A stretch of DNA of 64,000 nt from an uncultured Nocardioides sp. (GTDB lineage Bacteria > Actinomycetota > Actinomycetes > Propionibacteriales > Nocardioidaceae): NCBI RefSeq assembly GCF_947488515.1, contig NZ_CANKZF010000001.1, positions 1,178,001 through 1,242,000 on the forward strand, in the 5' to 3' direction. The position numbers and the translations under genes are program-made. The notes under the pieces are model-generated. The model did not search any database, was not told where the DNA came from, and worked only from the letters and a program-made list of their open reading frames with translations. Every line of letters begins with the position of its first letter. Position 1 is the first letter of the stretch. Shown here piece after piece: positions 1-8,867 of this stretch.

Positions 1-5
1 ACAGG

Positions 6-1511
6 GTGACCGACACGGTGACCGACGTCGTCACCGCGGACGGTGGCCTGCTGGACAGGCAGATCCCCCGCCCGCGAGGGGTCACCGCCCTGCCACTCGT
101 CGCCCCGGCTGTGCTCGTGCCGACCGCCCCTCCGGAGCCGGCCGTCTCGACCGTCGTCCCGGAGCTGCCGCAGCGGAGGGCCGCCCGGGCGGTCCCGGTG
201 TGGCCGGCGATCGTCCTCGACCTCGTGCTCGCGCTGGGACTCGCCGTCGTGTCGGTGTCCCAGGGCCGCCTCGAGCTGCCCGCCGCGATCGCGACGGCCC
301 TGGCCTGGCCGCCGCTGCTCGCCGTGTCGGGTCGCTACCGGCGTCAGGCGCTCGGGCAGTCCCGTGGCGCCCGGCTCGGCGTGGTCCTCGCCGCCGGCGC
401 CCGCACGGCCGTGCTCACCCTGGCGGTCTCGCCGCTGGTGTGGCACGCCGACCCGCTGGCCCTCGCCGCGCTGGTGGCCGGCTTCACCGTCGCCAGCGCC
501 CTGCCGTTCGTCGCCGGCGTACGCCGTCCCCTCCCGCGCGTCGTGCTGGCCGGCAGGCCGCGCGACGTCCGCGAGGCCGTGGCGCACCTCCGGGCGAGCG
601 GCACCCACGAGGTGGTCGCGGCCTGCCTCACCCGTGCGTCGAAGACGCCGGTGGAGGGCGACGTGCCGGTCTACGTGGGTCTCCAGGCCTCCTCGACAGC
701 GGCCCACGACCACGGCGCCGACGCCCTGGTGGTGCTGCCCGGCGCGAAGCTGTCGCCCGCCGAGGTGCGCCGGCTCCACTGGTCCCTGTCCGGCCTGGGC
801 ACCGAGCTCTTCCTCGGCACGGGCCTGCTGGACGTCGAGCCCCAGCGGACCCGGGTGATGTCGACCGCCGGCCTCGGCGTGCTGCACGTCGGCAAGCCGA
901 CCCTCAGGGGGCCGCGCCGGCTGCTGAAGGACCTGGTCGAGCGGACCCTCGCGCTCGGCGCGCTGGTCCTCTCCCTCCCGCTGCTGGCCGCCCTCGCCGT
1001 GGCCATCCGGATGGAGACCCCCGGTCCCGCGTTCTTCCGCCAGGAGCGCATCGGGCGCGACGGCGTCCCCTTCACCATGCTGAAGCTGCGCTCGATGGGC
1101 GTCGACGCCGAGGCCGCCCGACTCGGGATGAGCGACGACAACGAGAAGGACGGCGTCCTGTTCAAGATCGCGCAGGACCCGCGGATCACGCCGCTGGGCA
1201 GCAAGCTGCGGCGCTACTCGCTCGACGAGCTGCCGCAGCTGTGGAACGTCGTCCGCGGCGACATGTCCCTCGTGGGACCCCGCCCGGCCCTGCCGTGCGA
1301 GGTCGCCCGCTACGACGTCGACCCGCGGCGCCGGCTCGTGGTCAAGCCCGGCGTCACCGGCCTGTGGCAGGTGTCGGGCCGCTCCGACCTGACCTGGGCC
1401 GAGTCGGTGCGGCTGGACCTGAAGTACGTCGAGAACTGGTCGCTGCGCCACGACCTCTCGATCCTCGTCCGCACAGTGCGAGCGGTGCTCGGTCACCGCG
1501 GCGCATACTGA
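6..1511 (+). CDS. Polyprenyl-phosphate sugar phosphotransferase (priming glycosyltransferase)
   Basis: This membrane enzyme moves a sugar-1-phosphate from a nucleotide sugar onto undecaprenyl phosphate, the first step of repeat-unit assembly. The N-terminal half has hydrophobic segments at about residues 64-90, 93-110 and 126-160. A soluble region follows, then a transmembrane or re-entrant helix near 308-335 leads into the bacterial sugar transferase domain. Family signatures are visible: a TPGP-FFRQERIG segment, KLRSM, DELPQLWNV, SLVGPRP near residue 421 and PGVTGLWQVSGRS near the end. At 501 aa it has the normal length of CpsE/WbaP-type proteins. The GTG at position 6 is the first start available; only five bases precede it, so a slightly more upstream start cannot be excluded. 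It begins the surface-polysaccharide locus. Confidence 0.9.
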   Translation: MTDTVTDVVTADGGLLDRQIPRPRGVTALPLVAPAVLVPTAPPEPAVSTVVPELPQRRAARAVPVWPAIVLDLVLALGLAVVSVSQGRLELPAAIATALAWPPLLAVSGRYRRQALGQSRGARLGVVLAAGARTAVLTLAVSPLVWHADPLALAALVAGFTVASALPFVAGVRRPLPRVVLAGRPRDVREAVAHLRASGTHEVVAACLTRASKTPVEGDVPVYVGLQASSTAAHDHGADALVVLPGAKLSPAEVRRLHWSLSGLGTELFLGTGLLDVEPQRTRVMSTAGLGVLHVGKPTLRGPRRLLKDLVERTLALGALVLSLPLLAALAVAIRMETPGPAFFRQERIGRDGVPFTMLKLRSMGVDAEAARLGMSDDNEKDGVLFKIAQDPRITPLGSKLRRYSLDELPQLWNVVRGDMSLVGPRPALPCEVARYDVDPRRRLVVKPGVTGLWQVSGRSDLTWAESVRLDLKYVENWSLRHDLSILVRTVRAVLGHRGAY

Positions 1512-1557
1512 CCGCGCGGGCACCATCTCGTCAACGACCGTGGGGGTCGAGCATCAG

Positions 1558-2322
1558 ATGAACACCAGACCTGTACGGGTCGCCGTGATCGGCGTCGTGG
1601 CCTGCCTGCTCCTCGGCGGCTGCGGCGCCGACGGGGCGTCCCCGGACGCCGCGTCCCCGACCGCGTCCCCGGAGGCCACCCGGTCCCCGTCGGCCGCAGC
1701 CCGCTCGAACGAGCCGGGCCGGACGAAGGACCGGGCCAAGAACCAGACGACGGACCAGGCGACGGACGGGACCGAGGACGGCTCCGACGGCAGCGGCCAG
1801 TCCCCGGAGCCCAGCCCGAGCGCCTCGCCCGGCACCGACTCCGACGACTCCACCGACGGCACCGCACCGGGCTCCGCACCCGCGCTCGAGATGCCCGAGT
1901 CGCCCGAGTCCCCCGTCTCCAGCCTCGCGGAGCTGCTGGCGCCGACGAACCCCGCGCCGCTCGTCACGACGCCGCTCCCCCGCGGCGGGAGCGCCGAGGG
2001 CCGGCTGCTGCGGCAGTTCCCCGACGCCCTGCGCCCGACGCGGGGCGCCCGCGTCGAGAGCAGCAGCCTCTCGCCGATGGGCGACCGGCTCCAGGTCGGG
2101 CTGGTGGCGACGACGTCCCTCTCCCCGGCACAGGTCCTGATCGCCTACCGCACCCGCCTCGCCGGCCGTGGCATGGACGAGACGGCGACCCCGCCGAGCG
2201 TCGCCGGATCCCAGGCGGCTGCGTTCCAGCGGGGCGACAGCGTCGTGACCGTCACGGTCACCCCCCGAGGCTCCGGGTCGAGCTACGCCGTCCACGCCTC
2301 GCTGCGCGCCGCGGACGGGTGA
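1558..2322 (+). CDS. Secreted lipoprotein of unknown function
   Basis: The 254-aa product starts with a short basic stretch, a hydrophobic helix and a clear lipobox (L-G-G-C, cysteine 22), so it should be lipidated and anchored outside the membrane. Residues 23-130 are a low-complexity Ser/Pro/Asp/Glu/Thr-rich linker. A compact C-terminal domain (about 150-254) carries no motif I recognise. The ATG at 1558 was preferred over an in-frame GTG at 1540 because it places the signal peptide at the N-terminus. It lies 46 bp after the sugar transferase, and its TGA overlaps the GTG of the next gene, so it belongs to the same transcription unit. A cell-surface role in polysaccharide export is only inferred from position. 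Confidence 0.75.
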   Translation: MNTRPVRVAVIGVVACLLLGGCGADGASPDAASPTASPEATRSPSAAARSNEPGRTKDRAKNQTTDQATDGTEDGSDGSGQSPEPSPSASPGTDSDDSTDGTAPGSAPALEMPESPESPVSSLAELLAPTNPAPLVTTPLPRGGSAEGRLLRQFPDALRPTRGARVESSSLSPMGDRLQVGLVATTSLSPAQVLIAYRTRLAGRGMDETATPPSVAGSQAAAFQRGDSVVTVTVTPRGSGSSYAVHASLRAADG

Positions 2323-3587
2323 CCGGGATGTACATCTCCGTCCGCGACCGGCCCGCCGGCGGCACCACCCGCGGCTCGTCCTCGACCCGGCCCCCCGTGG
2401 GCCGGGTCGTCATCACGCTCGGGATCGTGTCGCTGCTGACCGACGTGTCGTCGGAGTCGGTCTCCGCGATCCTCCCGCTCTACCTCACCGCGGTCGTCGG
2501 CCTCACGCCGGTGGCGTACGGCCTCATCGACGGCCTCTACCAAGGTGTCAGCGCGCTGGTCCGCCTCGGCGGCGGCTGGCTGGCCGACGCCTCGGACCGC
2601 CCGAAGTGGGTCGCCTTCCTGGGCTACGGGCTGTCCGCCGTCGCGCGCGTCTTCCTGCTGTTCGCCTCGGGCGCTGCCGGGATCGCCGCCGTGGTCACCG
2701 CCGACCGGATCGGCAAGGGCATCAGGACTGCGCCCCGCGACGCCATGATCAGCACCGCCACGCCCACCGAGCACCTCGGTCGTGCCTTCGGCGTGCACCG
2801 GATGCTCGACACCATCGGTGCGGCGCTCGGACCGCTGATCGCGTTCGGCCTGCTGGTGATCGTGCCCGGCGGCTACTCCGTCGTGCTCGTGGTCTCGCTG
2901 GCCTTCGCCCTCGCCGGCGTGGCGCTCCTCGGCCTGCTCGGGCCCGACGTCCGCGCCCGGCGAGACCGGGAGAGGAGCAGCGGGCCGACGCCGCCGCCGT
3001 TCCGGTGGCGCGACCTGACCGACGCGCGGCTGCGCCCGCTACTCGCGGTCGCGGGGGTGCTGGGCCTGCTGACGATCGGCGACGGGTTCATCTACCTCGC
3101 GCTGCTCGACCACGGCGGCATCAACGTGACCTGGTTCCCCCTCTTCTACGTCGGCACCAACGTCGCCTACCTGCTGCTGGCCGTGCCGATCGGCCGCCTG
3201 GCCGACCGCGTGGGGCGCGCCCGCACCCTGGTCGTGGGTCACCTCGCCCTCGTCGGCGCCTACCTGTGCGCCGTCCTGCCCACCTCGACCGCCGCGGCCA
3301 CCGTCGGCACGCTGCTCCTGCTCGGCACCTTCTACGCCGCGACCGACGGCGTCATCGCCGCCATCGCGGGCCGCCTGGTCCCCGTCCAGGCGCGATCCAG
3401 CGGCATCGCCGCCGCCCAGACCGTGGTGGCGCTCGCCCGGATGCTCGCCTCGGCAGGGTTCGGCCTGCTGTGGCTGCTGCTCGGCCCGACGGTCGCCATG
3501 GCGACCGTCGCCGCGCTGCTGGCGCTCGCGGTCCTCGCCGCCGCCACCCGGATCCCGCGCCTCGACGGCGCCGCGGTCACCACGTGA
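2319..3587 (+). CDS. Major facilitator superfamily transporter
   Basis: A 422-aa integral membrane protein with about twelve hydrophobic helices split by a charged central loop (ARRDRERSS, about residue 210). The loop region GKGIRTAPRDA at about residues 131-141 is characteristic of one MFS branch, and a second copy of the cytoplasmic loop motif (GRLADRVGRAR) lies in the C-terminal half. Substrate is unknown. The GTG at 2319 overlaps the previous stop as GTGA; an ATG at 2328 is an alternative start. Translational coupling on both sides places it in one operon with the lipoprotein and the beta-propeller-like gene. MFS proteins inside polysaccharide loci may export precursors or unrelated solutes; nothing here decides. 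Confidence 0.85.
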   Translation: MTGMYISVRDRPAGGTTRGSSSTRPPVGRVVITLGIVSLLTDVSSESVSAILPLYLTAVVGLTPVAYGLIDGLYQGVSALVRLGGGWLADASDRPKWVAFLGYGLSAVARVFLLFASGAAGIAAVVTADRIGKGIRTAPRDAMISTATPTEHLGRAFGVHRMLDTIGAALGPLIAFGLLVIVPGGYSVVLVVSLAFALAGVALLGLLGPDVRARRDRERSSGPTPPPFRWRDLTDARLRPLLAVAGVLGLLTIGDGFIYLALLDHGGINVTWFPLFYVGTNVAYLLLAVPIGRLADRVGRARTLVVGHLALVGAYLCAVLPTSTAAATVGTLLLLGTFYAATDGVIAAIAGRLVPVQARSSGIAAAQTVVALARMLASAGFGLLWLLLGPTVAMATVAALLALAVLAAATRIPRLDGAAVTT

Positions 3588-4600
3588 GCACCCGCGCCCG
3601 GGTCCTGGCCTTCATCGCGGTCGTCGTGGCGATCGCCGTCGCAGCGACCGTCTACGTCGTCGACCAGGGGCGCGAGGTGCGCGCCGAGCGGGCCGCCGAG
3701 CCCGAGGCCGAGCAGACACCCATCGCGGAGGTGACCGATGGCCCACGGATCGTCTTCCGGCACACCGGCCTCGACAGCCAGTACGGCGTCGTGGCCGTGG
3801 TGCCGCTCGACGACCCGGGCGGGCCGCGCGCGTTCACCGGCGTCTCCTGCAACCGGGTCGCGGCCCGGCCCGAGGGCGCGTCGTGCCTGATCAGCGACGA
3901 GGGCGTCGCAACGTCGTACGAAGGAGTGGAGCTCGACGCCGACTGGCAGCAGGTCGCGAGCAACGACCTGCCCGGCATCCCGAGCCGTACCCGGCTGAGC
4001 CCCGACGGCACGCTCGTGGCGACGACCGTCTTCGTGGCCGGCCACTCCTACATGTCGACCGGCTTCTCCACCGCCACCGAGGTGCACGAGTTCGGCGGCG
4101 GCGAGCGGTGGGGCAACCTCGAGAAGTTCCAGCTGGTCGTCGACGGTCGCGAGGTCAACCCCGTCGACCGCAACGTGTGGGGCGTGACGTTCGTCGACGA
4201 CGACACCTTCTACGCGACGGTCGCCACCGGAGGCAGCACGTGGCTGGTCGAGGGTGACCTCGCCGAGCGCACGCTGACCACCGTGTCCCAGGACGCCGAG
4301 TGCCCGTCGCTGTCACCCGACGGCACCCGCGTCGCCTTCAAGGTCGACGTCGACCCGGGTCGTCTGGTCGAGTGGCAGATCGCCGTCCTGGACCTCACCA
4401 CGGGCGAGCGCACGCTCCTCGAGGCCGGGCCTCGCGGGCTCGACGACCAGGTCGAGTGGCTCGACGACGACACCGTGATCTACGGGATGCCGCGCGCCGA
4501 CGAGCCCGGCGTCACCGACACCTGGGCGGTCGACACGACCCCCGACGCCGCGCCGGAGCTGCTCATCGAGCAGGCATGGTCGGCCACCGTGGTGCGCTAG
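3584..4600 (+). CDS. Membrane-anchored TolB-like beta-propeller protein
   Basis: The 338-aa product has one N-terminal transmembrane helix (about residues 7-24) and an extracytoplasmic domain. That domain contains repeated blocks such as SPDGTLVATTVF and SPDGTRVAFKV, typical of PD40/TolB-type propeller blades. Such domains usually bind proteins or glycans and have no fixed catalytic residues. The GTG start at 3584 overlaps the MFS stop (GTGA). A longer open frame extends upstream to about 2606, but that part is the shadow of the MFS gene. It ends the first operon; the next gene has its own operator and promoter. Confidence 0.75.
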   Translation: MSTRARVLAFIAVVVAIAVAATVYVVDQGREVRAERAAEPEAEQTPIAEVTDGPRIVFRHTGLDSQYGVVAVVPLDDPGGPRAFTGVSCNRVAARPEGASCLISDEGVATSYEGVELDADWQQVASNDLPGIPSRTRLSPDGTLVATTVFVAGHSYMSTGFSTATEVHEFGGGERWGNLEKFQLVVDGREVNPVDRNVWGVTFVDDDTFYATVATGGSTWLVEGDLAERTLTTVSQDAECPSLSPDGTRVAFKVDVDPGRLVEWQIAVLDLTTGERTLLEAGPRGLDDQVEWLDDDTVIYGMPRADEPGVTDTWAVDTTPDAAPELLIEQAWSATVVR

Positions 4601-4608
4601 CCCGCTGC

Positions 4609-4667
4609 GGCACATTTTGGGGAAGTTCCTCCGCCGCCTTGTCGCTCCGCGGGTCCCTGTGGAGGAT
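4609..4667 (+). promoter_or_regulatory. Operator site A with promoter for the DUF4082/beta-helix gene
   Basis: The dyad-like element GGCACA-TTTT-GGGGAA lies at 4609-4624; its right half fits the locus consensus and its left half is weak. A -10 like GAGGAT lies at 4662-4667, 45.5 bp from the dyad centre, as at the other sites of this locus. The implied start near 4674 excludes the ATG at 4666 as the translation start of the next gene. Confidence 0.6.
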
Positions 4668-4752
4668 GCCGGGGACCGCGCAGACCCCTGTTCCGACCCC
4701 CACCCCCGAACGCGTGGTCTCGTCCCCTGCCCCCGTGCCATCGAGGTTCTCC

Positions 4753-6252
4753 ATGTCGTCCCCTGTGCGCCCCACCGCACCGGCCGCTGCATCCGGCCAT
4801 GCCCTGTTCCGAGGCCGTCGCCGTCTCGTGCCCGTCTTCGTCCTCGCCGCCGTCCTCAGCGCCCTCGCGCTCGTCGAGCAGCCGACCCTGTCCGCCCACG
4901 GCAGCTCGGCGAAGCCGGCGAAGGCCTCCGAGGTCGGGCTGCTGACCCGCAAGACCCCCGACGCAGAGGTCCGCAGCGGTCCCGAGCGCGAGATCGGGAT
5001 GCGCTTCAAGGCCAAGGTCGCCGGCACGGCGGTGGGCCTGCGTTACTTCAAGCCGCGCAAGTCCAAGGCCTCGACCCCCGAGTCCGCGACCCTGTGGTCG
5101 AAGAGCGGCACGATCCTGGCCCGGACGAAGCTGAGCCCGGTCAAGGGCACGGGCTGGAAGAAGGTCGGCTTCGACGCCGGCGTGAAGCTCGCCGCCGGCA
5201 AGGGCTACGTCGTCTCGGTGCACACCGGGACCAAGGGGATCCACGCCGCCACCCCGGGCGGGTGGGGCAAGGCCAAGAGCAACGACCAGCTGCGCGCCCC
5301 GGGTGGCAGCAACGGCGTGACGCGGCCCGGCAGCAAGGCGCGGTTCCCGAGCCAGGAGGCCCGAGGCAACGCCAACTACTGGGTCGACGTGCGCTTCGTC
5401 CCGGCGGGTGGCGGCGGGGCGACCCCGACCCCGACGCCGACCGCTACGCCCACCACCCCGCCGCCCGGCGGGTGGCCCGGTCCCGACAACACCGGCGTAC
5501 CGGCGGGCACGACGCTGACGGCCTACACCGGTCCGTGCACGATCACCTCACCGCGCACGCTGTCGGCCGTGGACGCCACCGCTCGCTGCGGCGAGCTGGT
5601 CATCAACACGACGGGCGTCATCATCGAGAAGTCCCTGGTGCCGCGGGTGCAGTCGATCTACGGCGACGGCAACAGCTCGGTGAGCATCAGCGACTCCGAC
5701 GTGCGCGCCGGTGCCACGTCCACCGGAGCGCTGTGGGGCTACAACATCACCGCGCACCGGGTCGACGTCACGGGCGGCCAGCACAGCTTCCACTGCAACA
5801 ACAACTGCGAGGTCACCGACTCCTGGCTGCACGACCAGTACAACCCCGACAGCCAGAGCTTCCACAACAACGCCTTCATCTCCAACGGCGGCAGCCACAT
5901 GGTGCTGCGGCACAACACGCTGCACTGCACGGCGATCCTCGGCCCCAACGACGGTGGTTGCTCGGGTGACGTCTCGTTCTTCGGCGACTTCGACCCGATC
6001 GACGACGTCGTCATCGACAACAACTTCCTGAGGGCCAACAACTCGTCGATCTCCTACTGCCTCTACGGCGGGGACTCCGACTCGAAGCCCTACACCGCGA
6101 CCAACGTGCGGGTCACCAACAACGTCTTCGAGCGCGGCGCCAACCGCAAGTGCGGCGTCTACGGGCCGGTGACGTCGTTCGACCGGAACGCAGCCGGCAA
6201 CGCGTGGTCCGGCAACGTCTGGGACAGCGGTGAGGCGGTGAACCCGGGCTGA
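4753..6252 (+). CDS. Secreted DUF4082 / right-handed beta-helix protein
   Basis: The 499-aa product has a basic N-terminus and a signal helix (about residues 24-45), followed by a DUF4082 domain at about 63-217. A Thr/Pro-rich linker of alternating TP units follows at 218-240. The C-terminal region, about 245-499, is rich in short Asn-containing turns (HNNAF, NNFLRA, TNNVFERG), as in right-handed beta-helix folds of polysaccharide lyases and carbohydrate-binding proteins. The C-terminal part closely resembles the whole extracellular part of the gene at 8868-9836. The ATG at 4753 has GAGG six bases upstream; an earlier in-frame ATG at 4666 lies inside the inferred promoter. It is likely exported to bind or modify the polysaccharide; enzymatic activity is unproven. 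Confidence 0.8.
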   Translation: MSSPVRPTAPAAASGHALFRGRRRLVPVFVLAAVLSALALVEQPTLSAHGSSAKPAKASEVGLLTRKTPDAEVRSGPEREIGMRFKAKVAGTAVGLRYFKPRKSKASTPESATLWSKSGTILARTKLSPVKGTGWKKVGFDAGVKLAAGKGYVVSVHTGTKGIHAATPGGWGKAKSNDQLRAPGGSNGVTRPGSKARFPSQEARGNANYWVDVRFVPAGGGGATPTPTPTATPTTPPPGGWPGPDNTGVPAGTTLTAYTGPCTITSPRTLSAVDATARCGELVINTTGVIIEKSLVPRVQSIYGDGNSSVSISDSDVRAGATSTGALWGYNITAHRVDVTGGQHSFHCNNNCEVTDSWLHDQYNPDSQSFHNNAFISNGGSHMVLRHNTLHCTAILGPNDGGCSGDVSFFGDFDPIDDVVIDNNFLRANNSSISYCLYGGDSDSKPYTATNVRVTNNVFERGANRKCGVYGPVTSFDRNAAGNAWSGNVWDSGEAVNPG

Positions 6253-6264
6253 CCCCCGGGTCAG
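6249..6264. terminator. Short palindrome between convergent genes
   Basis: CTGACCC and GGGTCAG flank two bases (6249-6264), overlapping the stop of the beta-helix gene. It could fold as a small hairpin and end transcription from both sides, but there is no U-tract. Confidence 0.3.
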
Positions 6265-6289
6265 GCTCCGACCATCACCTGGGTGCCGC

Positions 6290-7159
6290 TCACCACGGCA
6301 CGCAGGTGAGCTCGCTGTAGAGGTAGTCGACGGCGTGGGGCTCGAGGGCGGCGCTGCGGAACATCCGTGGCCGCGGCGCCGCCTGAGCCCGGGACAGCCG
6401 CGGTGGCCGGCCGGCCACCCGTCGCTCGGCGAGCGTGACGAGCGCGTGGTGGCGCAGCAGCAGGTGGCGGTAGGGCGCGTGCCCGGCCCGGGCCAGGACG
6501 GCCGGGTCGGAGACGTGGACCAGCGAGGCGAAGAGCGGCAGCCCCTTGCGCCGGTCGCGACGGGCGATGACGTAGCAGGAGTCCTGGCCGACGCGCACCA
6601 CGAAGTGCAGGGCGGCCGCGGCGCCACAGTGGTCGCGGTAGACCTGAAGGTCGTCCCCGGTCAGCGCCGCCTCGATCTCTCCGGGCGCGGTGAGCACCCG
6701 GACGCCCCGGCGCGACGGCAGCGGCAGGTTCGGCACCAGTGCCGTGGCGGTGTCGAGCCTCGAGAAGCCGAGGCGCTCGTTGATGGCGACCACGTTGCCG
6801 CTGGGCGACAGGTCGACGAAGTCGTAGTCCCGCTGGCGAAGCATCGCCCGCGCGAGGCGTACGCCGTGCGCGCGGTGCTCCTCGAGCACGCACCAGGCAG
6901 CGAGGTTGCAACGCCGGCGCAGCTCCCCGTCCACCACGCGCTCGGAGTAGAAGGCGAGGTAGACCCCGACCACGTCGTCACCCTGGCGGAGCAGGAAGCC
7001 GTGGTTGGGAGCGTCCACGCTCCACGGCGGGACGGCGCACCGCGCCCACTCGTCGGCACTCAACCTGGCATTGAGGTGGCGGTGCAGGAACGCGGCGACC
7101 GCACCGACGTCGGCATCGGTGATCGGTGCCAGGTCCACCCCCACGGACTCACCTGACAT
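6290..7159 (-). CDS. GNAT-like acyltransferase of the polysaccharide locus
   Basis: The 289-aa product resembles N-acyltransferases: an N-terminal region with TDADVGAVAAFLHRHL, a central block NLAAWCVLEEHRAHGVRLARAML that fits the acetyl-CoA-binding loop and helix of GNAT proteins, and NERLGFSRLD. The C-terminal part (about 180-289) is less typical. It probably acylates a sugar or lipid intermediate. The ATG at 7159 is preceded at six bases by TACGGT, so the mRNA is probably leaderless. It diverges from the polysaccharide deacetylase, and both promoters flank one operator. A longer frame extending upstream crosses this promoter and is not real. Confidence 0.7.
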   Translation of the reverse strand: MSGESVGVDLAPITDADVGAVAAFLHRHLNARLSADEWARCAVPPWSVDAPNHGFLLRQGDDVVGVYLAFYSERVVDGELRRRCNLAAWCVLEEHRAHGVRLARAMLRQRDYDFVDLSPSGNVVAINERLGFSRLDTATALVPNLPLPSRRGVRVLTAPGEIEAALTGDDLQVYRDHCGAAAALHFVVRVGQDSCYVIARRDRRKGLPLFASLVHVSDPAVLARAGHAPYRHLLLRHHALVTLAERRVAGRPPRLSRAQAAPRPRMFRSAALEPHAVDYLYSELTCVPW

Positions 7160-7165
7160 GCGCCC

Positions 7166-7272
7166 ACCGTAGGAAGGCGGGTCGGCCCGGGCAGGGGCCG
7201 CCGAGCCACATACCCATATTTTGTGAGCCTGTGCCGGACGGCCGAGGTCGCGGAACGGCCCGCCCCTACGGT
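7166..7272. promoter_or_regulatory. Operator site B between two divergent leaderless promoters
   Basis: The dyad TACCCA-TATT-TTGTGA lies at 7211-7226. A TACGGT -10 on the minus strand (7171 to 7166) lies 47.5 bp from its centre and serves the acyltransferase at 7159. A TACGGT on the plus strand (7267-7272) lies 48.5 bp away and serves the deacetylase at 7280. Each -10 is six or seven bases from its start codon. This symmetric arrangement is the best evidence that the dyad is a real activator site. Confidence 0.75.
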
Positions 7273-7279
7273 TCGACCC

Positions 7280-7939
7280 ATGCGCGTGGTGAATGTCTGC
7301 TTCCATGGCATCGGCGCGCCGCAGCGCCGACGCGAGCCCGGCGAGGACTCCTACTGGATCAGCCGAGATGTCTTCCTCGGCGTCCTCGACACGGTCGTCG
7401 GGCGCACCGACGTGCGCCTGAGCTTCGACGACGGCAACTCCTCGGACGTGGAGATTGCGCTGCCGGCGCTGCGCGAGCGCGGCCTGCACGCGAGCTTCTT
7501 CGTCGTCGCCGGGCGCCTGGACCGTCCGGGCAGCCTCAGCCGCGACGACGTGCGCGAGCTGCACGCGGCCGGCATGACGATCGGCAACCACGGCATGTCA
7601 CACCGGCCCTGGCGCGGCCTCGACCCGGCCCGGCGCCGGGAGGAGTTCGTCATCGCGCGCACCGTGCTGCAGGAGGTGACCGGCAGCCGGGTCCACGACG
7701 CGGCGCTGCCGCTCGGCCGCTACGACCGCGCCGTCCTGCACGAGCTGCGACCGCTCGGCTACCGCACCGTGCAGACCAGCGATCGCCGCTGGGCCCACAC
7801 CGACCGCTGGCTGCAACCCCGCTACAGCCTCCACTGCGGCGACACCGTCGACTCCGTGGAGCGCGACGTCCTCCGCCGGCCCCCGGTGACCTCCCGCGCC
7901 CGCGGCGCGCTCGTCGGTACGGTCAAGCGCCTGCGCTGA
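7280..7939 (+). CDS. Polysaccharide deacetylase (NodB-like)
   Basis: The 219-aa product has NodB homology-domain motifs: SFDDGN near residue 48 (the TFDDG motif with catalytic base and metal-binding Asp) and NHGMSH near residue 100 (the HxxxH metal site). Members of this family remove N- or O-acetyl groups from polymers such as chitin, peptidoglycan or exopolysaccharide. There is no signal peptide or membrane helix from the chosen ATG, so it may act in the cytoplasm on a precursor, unlike most relatives. The ATG at 7280 is seven bases after a TACGGT -10, giving a leaderless message; a longer frame from 7223 would start inside the promoter. Confidence 0.8.
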   Translation: MRVVNVCFHGIGAPQRRREPGEDSYWISRDVFLGVLDTVVGRTDVRLSFDDGNSSDVEIALPALRERGLHASFFVVAGRLDRPGSLSRDDVRELHAAGMTIGNHGMSHRPWRGLDPARRREEFVIARTVLQEVTGSRVHDAALPLGRYDRAVLHELRPLGYRTVQTSDRRWAHTDRWLQPRYSLHCGDTVDSVERDVLRRPPVTSRARGALVGTVKRLR

Positions 7940-7975
7940 CGGCGCCGCCCTCGCGATGCACGAGTCGCGTCCGGC

Positions 7976-8701
7976 TCAGCGCGCCAGGGGGCGACGGATG
8001 AACCACTCAGTCGAAAGAAGCTCCTCGCGGGCCGTCGTCGACAGACGGGCGATGAGCCCAGGAAGGGCGCCTCGATCGACCTCCGAGCCGTGGGCAAGGA
8101 TCGCGGCCAGCTTCTGCTCCAGCCAGGGCGAGACGTCCACCCGGTCCGTGACCTGCTCGTCCGGAGTGGCGTGCACGGCTCGTCGGGCGCCGATGATCCT
8201 TTCGATCGCCTTCACCGACGAACGCGGGTGGGTCGCCAGGTAGACGGCGCTCGGTGCCCACGGACGGCCCGCGTCGGGATACGCCTCCCTGCTGGCGGCC
8301 TCTGCGGCCAGCAGGGTCACGCGATGGGTGCGCACATGATCGGGATGGCCCGTCAGACCGCCGTGGTCGTCGAACGTCACCAGGGCTTCCGGACGGAGCT
8401 CGCGGATGTGGACCACGAGGCGGTGCACCGCTTCTTCGAGGGGCACGTCGCACCAGCGGGGACGGCCCGGAGCGGACTCCGGGACTCTCGCGTCGGCGTA
8501 TCCGAGCATCCTCGGTTCGCCTGCCCCAAGGATCTCCAGCGCATCAGCCAGGTCGGCTGCTCGCTGCGTGTCCGGAGCCCACGTGGCGGTGACGACAGCA
8601 GTCCGCGCACCCGCTGCGGCATGTCGAGCCAGGGTGCCGCCCGCGGCCAGTGACTCGTCATCGGGGTGCCCGAACACGGCAAGCAGGCTCGACGACCTCA
8701 C
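7976..8701 (-). CDS. PIG-L family N-acetylglucosaminyl deacetylase
   Basis: The 241-aa product starts with SSSLLAVFGHPDDES; the HPDDE zinc motif near residues 10-14 and the GHPDH motif near residue 120 are the metal ligands of the PIG-L/MshB family. These enzymes deacetylate GlcNAc-containing lipids or conjugates. The GTG at 8701 was chosen because AGGAAGG sits five bases upstream and the HPDD motif then falls at its usual distance from the N-terminus; an ATG at 8836 would add an untypical tail. It converges with the NodB-like deacetylase. Its A+T-richer codons, for instance near the 3' end, hint at a separate origin. Confidence 0.82.
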   Translation of the reverse strand: MRSSSLLAVFGHPDDESLAAGGTLARHAAAGARTAVVTATWAPDTQRAADLADALEILGAGEPRMLGYADARVPESAPGRPRWCDVPLEEAVHRLVVHIRELRPEALVTFDDHGGLTGHPDHVRTHRVTLLAAEAASREAYPDAGRPWAPSAVYLATHPRSSVKAIERIIGARRAVHATPDEQVTDRVDVSPWLEQKLAAILAHGSEVDRGALPGLIARLSTTAREELLSTEWFIRRPLAR

Positions 8702-8867
8702 GGCAACCTTCCTGACGGGACCCCAGACCGGCCCAGTATGGGCGTGTCGTCCGGCAAGCCCAGTCACGACGTGCCGGTGGCCCCGCGACCTCGGAGGTGG
8801 CGGGGTTCGGGGCGGGGTCATGGTCGGCGCGGACATGGGATGTCGGGCTGGTCGGGGCGGCCGTCCG

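Noticed and set aside
2606..3583. Upstream extension of the beta-propeller gene
   Set aside because: It lies in another frame inside the MFS gene and lacks motifs; the real start is GTG 3584 with a transmembrane helix just after it.
4666..4752. Earlier ATG for the DUF4082/beta-helix gene
   Set aside because: The ATG at 4666 lies within the predicted -10 and has GGAGG directly adjacent with no spacer; ATG 4753 has a normal ribosome site and signal peptide.
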